DNA from: Rotaria sp. Silwood1 | Lineage: Eukaryota > Rotifera > Eurotatoria > Philodinida > Philodinidae | Direction of reading: 5' to 3' | DNA: 64,000 nucleotides | Assembly: GCA_905250075.1 (NCBI GenBank) | Contig: CAJNOP010000019.1 | Span: forward strand, 1,665,743-1,729,742 | Shown: piece after piece, positions 49,955-61,826 of the stretch | Numbering within the stretch: the first letter of the stretch is position 1 | Layout of the letters: each line of letters begins with the position of its first letter | Made by a program: the position numbers and the translations under genes | Notes under the pieces: model-generated | Seen by the model: the letters and a program-made list of their open reading frames with translations, nothing else | Told to the model about the DNA's origin: nothing | The model's database searches: none

Positions 49955-50870
49955 TTAGATTCTGTGAGCGCCACTAGTCGATACATGAGTATCTTTACTT
50001 GATACTTTTCCTGTCATTTTTGTGCCATTAGTTTCATTAGCTGTTGCTACTGCTGATATATCTGTTTTAATCGTAGTTGTACCTGTTGATTGATGAAGAG
50101 TTGATGCTTGACCTAAATATTTTGCTTGACTTGTAAGATCATTTGTTTCTAATGCTGCTCTTGATTGTGCTTCTTGTAAAATATCAAGTTTAAGACTAGC
50201 TGCTTTTTTATTTAATAGATCAATATCATTTTTAGCACCTTGTAATATATCACCTTGTAATTTATTTAATTCTTTTTCAATATCAGCTATTCGTTTTGCT
50301 TTATTAGCATCAATTTCTTCAACCATTTTTTGTAATCGTAAACGATATTCAGCATCAATTTGATAGGTCTCTTCATTCGCTTTTCGAAGAAGTTCTTCTT
50401 GTTGTTGACGTGTACGTGCAACAATCAGATCGATTTCACGTTGAATTTCTTCATCGATTTTTGCTGTTTGTCGATTAGCATATTCATTGATTTGTGCATG
50501 TGTTGAACCTACAAAAAAAATATAGATTTTAAATAATATTTCAATTTTGAATTCAAGAATAAAAATCAAATAACTAACTTAATTTCGAAACAAGATCAGT
50601 AAGTTTCTGTTGATTAGCAATTGATACAGTTGAACTAACATCTGATGAAACAGTCGATTTAATATTGACACCATCATGTTGTATTGTTCGACCTTCGATA
50701 ATATGTTCATCTGTATTAATATTTATTGGTTTATTATCAGTTTTACAACCAAGTTTTTCACCACCAAGTATTAATGAATTACATGTTTCACTTTCACATT
50801 TTTCATCACTTTTATGTGAATGACAATGTTCATCATCTTTTCCTAATAATTTATTAATAAATTGGTTCAT
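49955..50870 (-). CDS. Amphipathic-helix protein, desiccation-protein-like
   Basis: Two exons, 50870-50579 and 50508-49955, joined in phase (A + GT, Ser), give about 281 residues from the Met of MNQFINKLLGK. An in-frame ATG at 50906 would add 12 hydrophobic residues. Exon 1 has a His/Cys-rich acidic patch (DDEHCHSHKSDEKCESETC), a possible metal site, and a polar linker. Exon 2 encodes a long uninterrupted charged helix (STHAQINEYANRQTAKIDEE to about LTSQAKYLGQ) with roughly 22-residue periodicity (ANKAKRIADIEKELNKLQGD, then AKNDIDLLNKKAASLKLDIL, then AQSRAAL), low Trp/Cys, and a disordered Thr/Ser tail. The pattern resembles apolipoprotein-like 11/22-mers, LEA proteins and tardigrade CAHS proteins in composition. 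I cannot assign it to any of them; a stress-protective or membrane-lipid role is inference. Confidence 0.7.
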
Positions 50871-51285
50871 TTCTTCAAAAGAAAAAATTACCAAATGAAG
50901 AAGCACAATTATCTATATATATATTTACAAAAAGAAAAGTCAAACTCACTTGTAGTTTTGTATTTAAAAGCAACGTTTCGATAGAGAATGTATAAACGAT
51001 TTGATTGATGCTATGATGGCAACTGCTTTTATATGGTGAACAAACGCTGTCAACCAGAACGACTGTACTCAGTCACACTGTATTCTTTTTTTGTATTTTA
51101 GTAAAAAATCATTTATATATAAATAGATATTACTCGCATCTTAGATAACATTCTCCGTTGCTCTTTTTTACTTTTCTTATTAGGTTAATGAGTAAATAAA
51201 AAATCAAGGATTTTGTCCTTGTTTTCATTTTTATTTTTATTCAATAAACAAAAAATAACACACAAGCTTTTTTCTATTGCTATCA

Positions 51286-52092
51286 TTATTTTTGCCATTT
51301 AAAATGCGCATATGCACGGTTTAGTTCCGCATTTCGATGTATTTCTTGTTTTTTTTTTACTGTTCGTCCTTGATTTTGTGCTGCATCCATGATTTCTTTT
51401 GCAAATAGCGTCCAAAATCTTTGATCATGTGGTCGTGCATCATGTGTACTATCAATTAATAATCGAATAGCAGTATAAGTACCACGTGTTGGTGACATGG
51501 GTATTGGTACAGAATATAGTGTACCACCTTTAGCTATTCGTGTAAGACCTATGATATAATAGAAAACAAATTAAGTATCTCGAAAAAAAAAAAATTTCTT
51601 GTTGTTTAATTTAATTTACATACGAACAATAGGTGTTGCATTTTTAATTGCTTGCTTAAGTAAAGTAACTGGATTACATTCAATTGAATCACGTTCTTCT
51701 TGTGTTTTAGCTCGATTATATTTTCCTATTTGTATTAATTTTATTGTACGAAATGTTTTATGCATTAATTCTTCAACTAATTCACGATCTCCTTCACGTA
51801 ATAAAATACCAATAACACGTGATATAATTGGATCATGAAAACAAGAAAATGATTGATATGTTGATATAACAGGTTTAATAGGACGATAATGTCGTTCATC
51901 TAAATCATCCATATTAAGTAAATCTGTACGTGTTTGAACAGGATCAACATGTGTTTCATATTTTTCCCACCAAGTTGAATTTTTTTGACCATGATATTGT
52001 GTTTGTCCAGCTGTTAATGATGGTATTGTTAAATGAATAAAACGTTTCAATTGAAATAATGAATGACGAATTAGATATGAAGATTTTAACAT
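51286..52092 (-). CDS. MRPS7: Mitochondrial ribosomal protein uS7m
   Basis: Two exons, 52092-51624 and 51548-51286, joined in phase (C + GT, Arg), give 243 residues, close to human MRPS7 (242). I chose the ATG of MLKSSYLIRHSLFQLKRFIH because it opens an Arg/Lys-rich, acid-free mitochondrial presequence; an in-frame ATG at 52110 adds MIYLEI. uS7 core motifs include DPIISRVIGILLREGDRELV, TLLKQAIKNATPIVR, RIAKGGTLYSVPIPMSPTRG and the C-terminal GRTVKKKQEIHRNAELNRAYAHFKW. It binds the 3' major domain of small-subunit rRNA in mitochondria. It lies between the ARF gene (235-250 bp spacer) and the helix-protein gene, all on the minus strand. Confidence 0.9.
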
Positions 52093-52344
52093 TATTTCTA
52101 AATAAATCATTTAACATATAACTTGTTTTATTATCTTTGTTCTGAACGTTTTTTTTTTCTCTTCATTTTTTTAATTATCAAAAAAAAAAAAAAAAACATT
52201 AACCCCTCACACACAAATTAACAACGAATGAGTTTAATATATATATGTATATGTATAAAAAAGAAAAAGACAAACAACAACAGGAAAAATGCCGCCAGAT
52301 CATCATCACTGCACACAAATAAAGAATTGAGTTATAATATATAT

Positions 52345-54430
52345 TTATTTACAATGTTCAGATAGCCATTTGAGACCTTCTGATAAACCCGTACCATGCA
52401 AAGCTGAACATGGCATTATAGCATATGGACGGTTTAATTTATCTAAATGTAATGCTTGCCGTATTTCAGCTGGTTGCATACATCCAGGCATATCTTGTTT
52501 ATTACAAAATACAAGCAGAACAGTATTACGCATTTCACGATCATTAATGATTTTTTCTAATTCACGACTTGCTTCTTCCATACGTTCACGATCACATGAA
52601 TCAACAACAAATATAAGTCCTTGAGATCCTGTATAATAATGTCGCCATAATGGACGAATTTTATCCTATTAAAAACAAAAATTAAACAAATAATATGTAA
52701 AAACATCAAGAATCTATTATTAGAATTTTATATTTATTAAAAATAACAAATAGCATATAGACTGAAATCTTTGCAAGGCAGCCATCATTATTAATAAATA
52801 GATCACAAACTTTTTATTTAAACTAGCACTAGAATAATATACGTATGATATGGTTTTTATAGATTTTAGCCAATATTTTAGCTAAACAAATAACCGAAAA
52901 TATCCTACATATTGTCATCGCTGTCTAGACATTCATCATTGTAACGATTGACCTACAAGTAATTACGCTGTTAGTATTTTTAAGGTTTTTTCCATCTAAT
53001 TGAGATATCTTCTTTTTTTTTTGATCAAAAGATATCGCTTGAAGTTCTGCACAAAATCCGTATATGATTGGGGAACAAAAATAATTTTAGATATATTAGA
53101 AAAACAGATAAAAATGAAAATGATAGTGAACTAGCGAAAATTTTTCATGATTTGTCTGGAATGGTTTCATTAAAAAAAATTAATTTGTGAATAAAAATAA
53201 TCCAGGATACTAGCTCTATCAATTAGTTATATCATTTCAATCGTCCATGCACAACTCGAACAAAAGTGAAATGACATCTACTATTCAACGAACGTGTGTT
53301 AATAAGAAAAGTGTCTATTTAAACCAAACATGTACAACTGTTATCATATGAAAGTTGTGACTATTTCCCATAACTGGAAATTAAAGAGTCAATCGTGACT
53401 AAACTTAGTAAAAATTTGATCTATAGGCTATTTTTGTGTATTCATATCGAAAAATGATTAGCCATTGAATCTGTCTGACTTGATTCAGTTAGATTATACT
53501 TTATGAGATGAACTGACTGAAACTATGAATTGAACTTTCATAACAACAAAAGCAATATTGATAGACGGAACCATATTCTTTTGCCAAAAATTTAACAAAA
53601 AGATAAAATTTTACATTCTATACTTGATTTTACTGTACGATAATATTTGATGTAAAAGCGATGGAGAAACTTTTATTCGTTGAATAAAATATATCATTTT
53701 ATGCAGAGAATATCAAGCACTATCTTTTAATAGAAAAGATGTTTCAATTAGATATAAAATATATGAGAGATAGTTTGAAAATTCTAACAGCACAATTACT
53801 TCTGGACTACTCATTATAAAACATAACTATTTAATATAAATATTTTTTCAGTTTGATAAGACCTAAAACAAACTCAATATATATTATTTGAATGATTCAT
53901 TGTCAACTTATCCGCTTCACTTAAAAGCCTCTTATCACATATTAATATTTATTTTCGATATATTGATGTATGGGAAGTATTAGAAAATACTTTTTTTTGT
54001 ATACTGTAAGTACGACAGCATACAAGTATATGACGCATACAAAACGGAAGTACGGTCAACATATGTGTCAAACAAAGATGAGTCTATAGAAATCAAATTT
54101 TTTTGAAAAAAAAAACGAATAACTCATCTATCTTTTAAAATAATTTTTAGACATTTTTCTCTTGTATACTTACTTGTCCACCAACATCCCACACATTAAA
54201 TTTAACATGTCCTAATAAAACAGTTTCAACATTAAATCCAACAGTTGGTATTGTTGTAATCGATTCTTTGAGACGAAGACGATAAAGAATTGATGTTTTA
54301 CCAGCATTATCTAAATAATACAAAGATTAAATTAAATTTTATTGATTTTTTTTATAGAAATTCTACCAAGACCAAGCATTAATATTCGATAATGCTTCTT
54401 GCCAAATATTGAACCAAACATATTCCCCAT
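52345..54430 (-). CDS. ARF-family small GTPase
   Basis: Three phase-consistent exons, 54430-54367, 54310-54174 and 52665-52345, give 173 residues. The N-terminus [12 protein letters not shown] has Gly2 for myristoylation and an amphipathic helix. G-motifs: GLDNAGKTS (P-loop), the switch I Thr in [30 protein letters not shown] (switch II), CNKQDMPG and SAL near the C-terminus. Switch regions are those of true ARFs, and the segment [20 protein letters not shown] resembles ARF6 more than ARF1, but the C-terminal 50 residues diverge, so I give no symbol. ARFs recruit coats and lipid-modifying enzymes in membrane traffic. Intron 2 is unusually long (52666-54173, 1508 nt) and I see no gene in it. 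The stop codon overlaps an AATAAA. Confidence 0.9.
52666..54173 (-). other. Long ARF intron, no embedded gene seen
   Basis: 1508 nt between GTAAGT and TAATAG splice sites, AT-rich, without an ORF of note or an obvious repeat. Other introns of this gene are 56 nt, so an old insertion or a regulatory role is possible. Confidence 0.4.
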
Positions 54431-54758
54431 CGTTTTTCTTTTTTAATGAATAATTTTTGTTTCTTAATTCAAATAATTGATGCCAGTTTTGATAAAATAA
54501 GAAATTAAATTTACTTGTTGTTATCTAAAGAGCATTGAATGTCTATGTCTACTATTACATATGTTAACTTAATACAAAAAAATGCTATGATCAAACAATG
54601 ATTCATCATCAATAAGACGAAACCAATTTATATTTATCTAGTTACCAATAGAAATACAAAGAGGTCACTAGTAAAGGTTGTTGACATGACAACAGACAAT
54701 ATAATGAAAATTAACACGTGTAAAATTTCATTTCTAATTTAAAATAATTTTTTTAGCA
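54431..54758. promoter_or_regulatory. Divergent spacer between ARF and DNAI7
   Basis: Only 328 bp separate the two start codons on opposite strands, so both promoters must lie here or overlap the first introns. No TATA box or known ciliary (RFX) site could be assigned with confidence by eye. The region is AT-rich with one GTTGACATGACAACAG imperfect palindrome at about 54678-54693. Confidence 0.45.
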
Positions 54759-57700
54759 ATGTCTAGCGCTTTGGTAAGTTAAGATTTATACATATTCAAT
54801 GAAAAATATTTACATTTTTATTTGTACATATAATATTCTTGAAATAGAAAAGATTAGAATCTTTTCATACATTATCATTAAATAATTATTTAATGTTTAA
54901 TAAAAATGCACAATCAAAAAATTCTACTAAACAAAAAACTAAAAAATCAAATTTTGAAAAAATGACTAAAGAACAAGTAACTTAGATCTTAATATCAAAA
55001 GAAATTGATAAGATTAATAATAAAGTATCGAAGAAAACAAAATTAAATAAAAAACGTACTACAACAAAATCGAAGCGAAAAACGAAAACTAATGTATGCA
55101 AGAAAATTATTTTCAATATTTTTTTGCTGTTGATTTTGTGTTTTAATAATTTTTTTTTTCTGAATGATAAAATAATTCTATGAATCTATTTAGAAATCAG
55201 CAACACCAAGTAATAAAAGTGCAAAAGCCAAAAAGAAGAAAGAAGAAGAAGAACGAAAGAAAAAAGAAGAAGGTAATGATTTATTATCATCGTATGGAAT
55301 TGTTTTTCGAACTTATCAGATAAGAAAATTTTTTATCATTTATTTTCGATTAAAGAAAAACCAATATGTATGTATTCTAATAGTCATATTACCGAATATT
55401 TAGACTATAAAATGACATAGATGAATGAAGTTCTTTTGCATTTCATAGACAATTTAACTTTTCCGAAAGTCATATATCATTCTCAAAACAAAAACAATAC
55501 AATTCTAAATGGTATTTTGATGCATCGGAAATTTCCCTTCTTTTTTTCTACCGTATGCAGACTACTATCAAAAGTTCAGAAAAAGGGAATAAATTGTTTT
55601 TGATAAGATAAGACATTACTGAGATTTATATGAATTACAATTACGCTTTTATTATGACTTTACAAATAGTTTTGAAAAAAAAGAAAAAGTCGAAATTTGA
55701 GATTTTTTGCTCGAGATCGTGTATAAATTAAAATAGATACTAAATCATAAGTCGTAGAAATCTCATTTTTATTTCTAACAATAACGAATAAAAATAGCCG
55801 CAATTTCTAAGTATTGATTTCCACCAGGATTTCAATGATCATATCTAATAGTTAGCTTAACCTGACTCTAATCGAAATCGAAAAACTCCAATTATTGAAT
55901 TCTTACCTTCAAGCTTCTGCTCTTGTTCAAAATTTTTCCTACGGATTCAGTTATATATCACTAACCTGAATACGAAATGATCTTTATTAAAAAATTGTTC
56001 TAGATATGTTTCTTGAAAACAATGGCAGTTCCATTAATTACTTTAAGGTTTTCTCCCTAGACAAAATTTTCTTTTCAAGAATATAAAGCAAAAATATAAT
56101 GAATTATCTTGAACGACTTCAACATATCATAACAAGTCAATATATAACTTTCATATCATATAATAGACAAAAAATTTTTAGAAAATAATAAATGAGAAAT
56201 TTCTTATCGATAAAAAGTGTTAAATTAGTTTTTATTCTATCATCAAGTAATATTCTTTGCTTATATGTTTTCATTTTGATGAAATCTAAAATTGATAGTT
56301 TATATCCTAGAATTTTAGCTGTCGAGGTACCTATTAAATAACATCAAATTTGGAAAAGTTTGACAATTATTTTTAGAAATAGTTTTTAATGTTTTATTAG
56401 TTAGAGTACAAAAAAAGTGCTGCTTGGGGAAAATTTGATAAATTAAGTTTATCGATAGAAAAAAAAGATTAATCGTTCAGTCAATATTTATAAATCTGCT
56501 CTTCATCTTGATCTATCATGTACTACAAAAGATCAAAGTGTTTTTCACTTCTAATTTTGTAAAGTATAGCACATGTTATGAACATAAATTACTGAATATA
56601 TATTAATTGATAACAGATGTGTTCATTCGTTTTTCACCTTTTTAAATGAACTCGTTAGAATCATTAGTTTGTGTTCTTTCTAAATATGTATTCAAAATTT
56701 TTGTAGAAATTATGATTCGATCTTTTAAACGCTTGTAAAATAAGTTTAGACGAACTTTAGTGTGTTAAAATTTATTCAATGTAGAAAAAGAAATGAACGA
56801 GAAGAAACATTTCTCAATACAACGGGATATTAATGATTAGATACCTTTAGGACATTTGTTCATAGCGAATGTTTTGATAAGAAACTCTGCTAGTCTATAT
56901 AATTTTCTCGATTTATATGAAAAATATACTTGCAAAGAAAGCTCAGACAAGAAACCATCAATTTTCTTTGTTCAAACTTAATTTTCATGCCGCGAAAAGG
57001 TTAGTTTATAACTTTTAAACCATAAGTCCTACAAAAATTTTCAATCCATATTCACAAAGAAAACAAAATTTTGATTCTAATTCAATCTTTTCAAATATTT
57101 ACAGACTCATTAAACAGACTAAAAACTGAAGGAACACTTTTTTTGTAAAATTTTCATGTTAACTTTACCTGTATTTCTGTAATAAATAATCCATAAAAGC
57201 CTAAAAATCTAACAACAAATAGATGTGCACATCTACTGCATATATTATGAATCTAAGCTTCCATCGGTATGAATACATTGGAGAAAAAAAAAAAAAAATA
57301 TATATATGGCTTAAGGCAATCAAAACTTTTTTCTGTTAGAATCTTACATAGAAAAAAAAGAAGTAGAAAAGAAAAAGAGAAGCAAGCCAACTTGCTTGGT
57401 TTAATACTGACAGCGGTGGGATTCGAACCCACGCCTTTTACGACTGGTGCCTAAAACCAGCGCCTTAGACCACTCGGCCACACTGCCAATATGAATTCAT
57501 CATTGATTTTCATGTCATAGAGGAAGCTCAACAACGTGCTGAAATTGCTGAAAAAGAACGTCTGGAAAATGAAAAACGACTTGCTCAAGAAAAATCAAAT
57601 ATAGCTAAAGAAGTATTATAATTCGATATGTTTTCCTTTTTTTTGTTTTTTGAATAATAATAAATTATAATAAATAATTAAGATCACTGAATTACGACGT

Positions 57701-60700
57701 CGAGAATTAAGTGAATTTTATGAATTTATTCAACCACGACAACATGATGCAAATGAAGTACGATATAAACAACGAGAAGAATTTAAAGTAAAATTAATTT
57801 TATAAAAAGAAAAAAATTTGAACTAATTTTTTTGTTTGTTATAGTGGAAACGTGTTATGCAATGTGATGGTACACCTGATCCAACTGTTTTACCTGAAAT
57901 AAATTCATATATATCATTATGGCATGATGAACAACAACGAATTGATGTTGAATATACAATGAAACAAACAAATCTTGTTTTATCTCTTATTAAAGAATTA
58001 AATTATGTTATTAATTCAATTCCAAATGGTTCATCAGAACTACAACGTATACCAATTTATAAACAGGTTTATATGAAAATAAATAAATAATTTTCTTTTG
58101 AATTCTTTTTTTCTAGACAATTCAAAAACTTGAAGATACATTACATTTAAAATGGTTTCATACAGCTCATTTTATAATGCTTAAAGCAAGTGATTTACAA
58201 GATTTAGAAACAAATAATTTTCAATATACAGCTGAAAATGAAAATGTAACAATTTGTATTTGGGGTAATCTTAGTCATAATCCAAGGTTTTTAATTTAAC
58301 ATGTTTTTTTTTTGTATATTCATTTAAATAATCTTTTTTTTTTTAATTTTCTGTAGAATAAAAAATTATCAATTTGATAAATATCATTTTGGTTTTGATT
58401 TACCAAAACCATTATCATTAGCTAATATAGCTATAATTGGATTTTTTCTTAAATATGATTATTATTCTGAACGTTCAGTATTATCAAAATGTCGTGTACA
58501 AATCAATGATTATACATATGGTATATTTTTATATAGTTGAAATTTAATTTTTTATATTTTGTTCCTTTTTCTATTAGATCCAATACCTGAACCATATGTT
58601 GATGAAACAGAAAAACAATCAACAGAAAATGAAGATTCAGCTAAAGATCAATTTGATGCTTCATTACCACCGGAATTAAGAAAATTAATGGAAGAAACAA
58701 AACAACGTGAAGAAGCAGCTGCAGCTGCAGCAGCCGCAGCCGCTGCTGCTGAAGCTCAAGCTACTAAAGAAAATACAATGACTGATAGATCTACGACACA
58801 AATAACTTCAGATGAAATACAAAATGGAAAAAATTTAACTCAAACATCATTAGATAGAACAAAATCAAATGATAAATTATTAAATGGTATAATAAAATTA
58901 ATATCATTTAGGATTAAGATATATTTTTTGAGAGTCAAGATTATATTCGATAATGGTGGTGCTATAATAGTTTTAAAAGAAAATCATACTTACGTCCGTT
59001 GTAGTGTCACCATGAATTATAGAAGAATAACAAAGGAAGTCTCTCCATTGATTAATTATTTCTGAGTCGAGACAATGTGCATCTTTTAGAGTCTAATGAG
59101 TTATGAATACCCTGAAAAATGAGTTTGTTCTGTTAGTTTATCGCGGACGAGATACTGCATGTTCTGAGTAGTTTTCAAATAGAAGCTACGTTCTTCAGGA
59201 ATACCAGACAAATTAATTATTAAATTTCGACTTGAAATTTTACGCAGAGATAAGCATTAATTAGAATTGTAAAAATTTTAGATCCTTTCATTTGATCCTA
59301 TCCTGAAATAAGAAATTTAAATTTATCAATGAGATATAACGGATACTCTTTAACGTAGTTGTATATTAAGATAAAAATAACGAAAATATCTTATATTTTT
59401 CATAACAAATGATTCTATTTAAGATCTATACCTGTACAAAATTTCAATAGTATTTCAGCAGTAATCAGTTAACACTAGGATCTCTCTTTTCATGATATTC
59501 ATAACTCATCAGACTCTATAAGACGCAGATTGACCTAACTAAAAAGCAATTAATCAGTTAGACAGCTTCTCTGATGAAACCCTTTTTTTATACTACCCAG
59601 TCAACAATGTTCACTGTTCGTTGATACTAGTGAAATAAAAAAAAATTAGAAGATGCTCAGTCGCGTTGCCCATATCCGTAAAGGTAGAGAAAATCTCTCT
59701 AGTCATGTCTCTGTAGCAGCGATCATAGCTTTGTAATCAAGTCTGAAGTCCCTCCTGCTATCGTTTAATTACACTACTAGTTTATACAATAGTAATTGCG
59801 TTTCATCGAGCAGATTCTTTACATCCAAAGAACGTAGTTTTGATAAGCATTATCAGGATGACTTTTATCATCTTTCAAAATCACAAAAGGTATCATGAAT
59901 AGACAGATTTGACACATAGTTATCATGTTCTCTGAATATTGATTTTAAGACTACAATTGATGATATTCGTTTACTATTATTTCTATGTATCCTTTTTAAA
60001 ATGTTTTCTTACAAATTGTAGTTTTTTATTCATTCTAAGACAAAAAATGCATTACATGAAACATGTCCCAAATGATATAAAATAATGCATACGATCGTAG
60101 ATTTTTTTGTTTCAATACACGAATCAATCAGCACATTATTTTCACAGAAAATCGAGTTTGTTTTTTTGAGACCGAAAAAAACGTAATTATGCAAAGTCTA
60201 ATCAAATTAAATGATTTTCTACTTAAGGTTAAGATCAATTTCATTTCAACGTGCAAGTATTAAGCACGAATATTTTCAATAATTATATTTATTTTTTAGC
60301 GACTGCTGATCAAATCTTAGAACAATTAGCTGATGAATCTGTTATTGATCTACGTTCGCATTGGCCTATATTACCATTACTTCAAATAAATCTTTATAAT
60401 ATTCCACCACAACCAAAAAAAGTACAAGAATGGACAATAGTGGAAGGTTAATTGATAAGTTTTTGTTTTATAATTTTCTTCATATAACTTTTTCTATTAA
60501 TTTATAGTTGATAACAATAATGTTCTTATTCCTTATCCGTATCCATCGGATCCGACGATTGCTGAACGATTTTATGAAGAATATTCTTCAAGTAATAAAC
60601 ATAAAACATCGGAAAACGAAACAGGAAAAGGCAAAACAGAAGAAAAAGTAAAAAAACAAAAAACAAAAAATAATTATTTTATATTCAAAATCTTTTGTTT

Positions 60701-61703
60701 TTCAGACTGAAGAAGGAATTGATCCATCAATAACACTTGATGCAACTATGATTGAAAATAATCCTGAAATACGAAAAATGTTCTTAGATGCTGCAGTTAA
60801 ACAAGAATCAGCACTTGTACTTAAATATAAGTATGATACTACATTCACTTTAAAAATAACAAAAAGAAAAAAAAAAGCACTTTAAACTTATTCGAATGTA
60901 TAATGTGATTAATTTAAACGTCAAGATTTTCTTTCTTCTTACTCTAATTGATTTCAAATATCTTATTTCATTGAAATTTTAACAAGTGTATATAAGCTTT
61001 GAAAATTACTCATCGATAAATAAGATCAAAAAAAAGAACTTAAGTATCACTTGAAAATGTATCCTTATCAATTATTCACTGCTGTTAGTTCTCATTTAAA
61101 ATTTTATTTCTCTTATACAAGATATGTTTAATTCAAATATATTTTCTATTTCTATATGAATATTTTAAGTCATAGAATATGTTCTTTCCGGCAGATCTCT
61201 TTTTTTTTTTAATGAAATAAATTTGTTTCCGTTTCAATAACTTCTCATCGTTTTCGGAAATCTTCACTCAAGAGATAAAAATAAAAATATCATTCTTTTT
61301 AGAATTCCAAATGATGTATTTGTTACTGAAAAACCATTACTTGCTCGATGGATTCAAGATCGAAATCATTGGAGACAAGAAGGTTATGTTGATTATCAAT
61401 ATGTACCTGGTAAAAGAGGAAGAAAAAACAATGCATATTTTATGGAATAAAAAAACAAAAAAAAAAAAATTTTTTTTTCATTTAGATACTCGAACAATTT
61501 CATTTAGAACATATGATTTTGGTACATATGCATTATTAAATGATCGTCATGCTCATATGCCATTTCAATCATGGCGTATGAGACCAAAATCTACTAATCA
61601 TTTACGTTTTACATTAAGTACTCCATCATTCGAAATAACATTTGAAGTTCAAGTAAGTTCTGCTGCATTCTACTCTGTGCATACAGGATTTAAATTTATA
61701 TAA
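54759..61703 (+). CDS. DNAI7: DNAI7/CASC1 homologue, C-terminally truncated
   Basis: Thirteen phase-consistent exons: 54759-54773, 55194-55272, 57521-57612, 57683-57787, 57845-58066, 58117-58286, 58357-58520, 58578-58886, 60300-60446, 60508-60647, 60706-60830, 61303-61409 and 61486-61703, giving 459 residues. The N-terminus is a Lys/Glu coiled coil (KKKKEEEERKKKEEEEAQQR). The conserved core has VMQCDGTPDPTVLPEINSYI, TICIWGNLSHNPR, FGFDLPKPLSLANIA, YDYYSERS and YDFGTYALLNDRHAHMPFQS. DNAI7 is needed to preassemble axonemal dynein for motile cilia, which fits a ciliated rotifer. Vertebrate forms are about 700 residues. Here the sequence leaves the family at FEITFEVQ, exactly at an unused GTAAGT (61653), and ends 17 codons later. 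A mixed-codon polyalanine run is at about 58712-58750. Introns hold a tRNA and a MITE. Confidence 0.85.
54848..55093 (+). pseudogene. Stop-containing cassette exon in DNAI7 intron 1
   Basis: A 246 nt stretch (82 codons) is bounded by AAATAG and GTATGC. It would insert in frame between exons 1 and 2 (phase 0 on both sides). Its product would be Lys/Asn/Ser-rich (KNSTKQKTKKSNFEKMTKEQ, then KKTKLNKKRTTTKSKRKTKT), like the basic N-terminus of the gene. A single TAG occurs at codon 46 (54983-54985). It may be a poison exon or an exon disabled by a nonsense mutation. Confidence 0.5.
57372..57376 (-). terminator. Pol III terminator of tRNA-Leu
   Basis: A run of five T on the minus strand about 32 nt past the tRNA 3' end, followed by further T-runs. 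Pol III terminates at such runs. Confidence 0.4.
57408..57487 (-). tRNA. tRNA-Leu(UAG)
   Basis: An 80 nt tRNA without intron. The acceptor stem GGCAGTG pairs with CGCTGTC (two G-U pairs) and the discriminator base is A. The A box TGGCCGAGTGG and B box GGTTCGAATCC are intact. The anticodon stem CTGGT/ACCAG encloses the loop TTTAGGC, giving anticodon UAG for CUA codons. A long variable arm (GTCGTAAAAGGC region) fits a class II leucine tRNA. It lies antisense in DNAI7 intron 2, only 33 bp before exon 3. Confidence 0.95.
58887..60299 (+). other. Long DNAI7 intron 8
   Basis: 1413 nt between GTATAA and TTTTAG, mostly explained by a MITE-like inverted repeat (59034-59585). The rest is AT-rich without an ORF. 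Confidence 0.45.
59034..59585. mobile_element. MITE-like inverted repeat in DNAI7 intron 8
   Basis: The left arm (about 59034-59130) matches the reverse complement of about 59486-59585. Best blocks are GAGTCTAATGAGTTATGAAT against GAGTCTGATGAGTTATGAAT, and CAATGTGCATCTT against CAATCTGCGTCTT, with weaker similarity outward (GATTAATT on both). No transposase ORF is present. The ends are approximate. Confidence 0.6.
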
Positions 61704-61768
61704 AGATCTTCTTTCTTTTGAAAAACAAAGCGGAAAAAAAATACAAAATAAAAAAAGAGGAAAATACA

Positions 61769-61791
61769 CACACGCTCACACACACACACAA
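61769..61791. repeat. CA microsatellite
   Basis: An interrupted (CA)n run (ACACACACGCTCACACACAC and on) in the short spacer between the convergent DNAI7 and disordered-protein genes. Confidence 0.8.
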
Positions 61792-61826
61792 AAGAATATT
61801 ATGATAAGAATGCAAAAGTAGAATAA

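Larger units (their letters stand above)
55273..57520 (+). other. Long DNAI7 intron 2
   Basis: 2248 nt between GTAATG and CATAG. Apart from the antisense tRNA-Leu (57408-57487) no gene is seen; ORFs at 55421 and 57269 are short and featureless. Confidence 0.45.
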
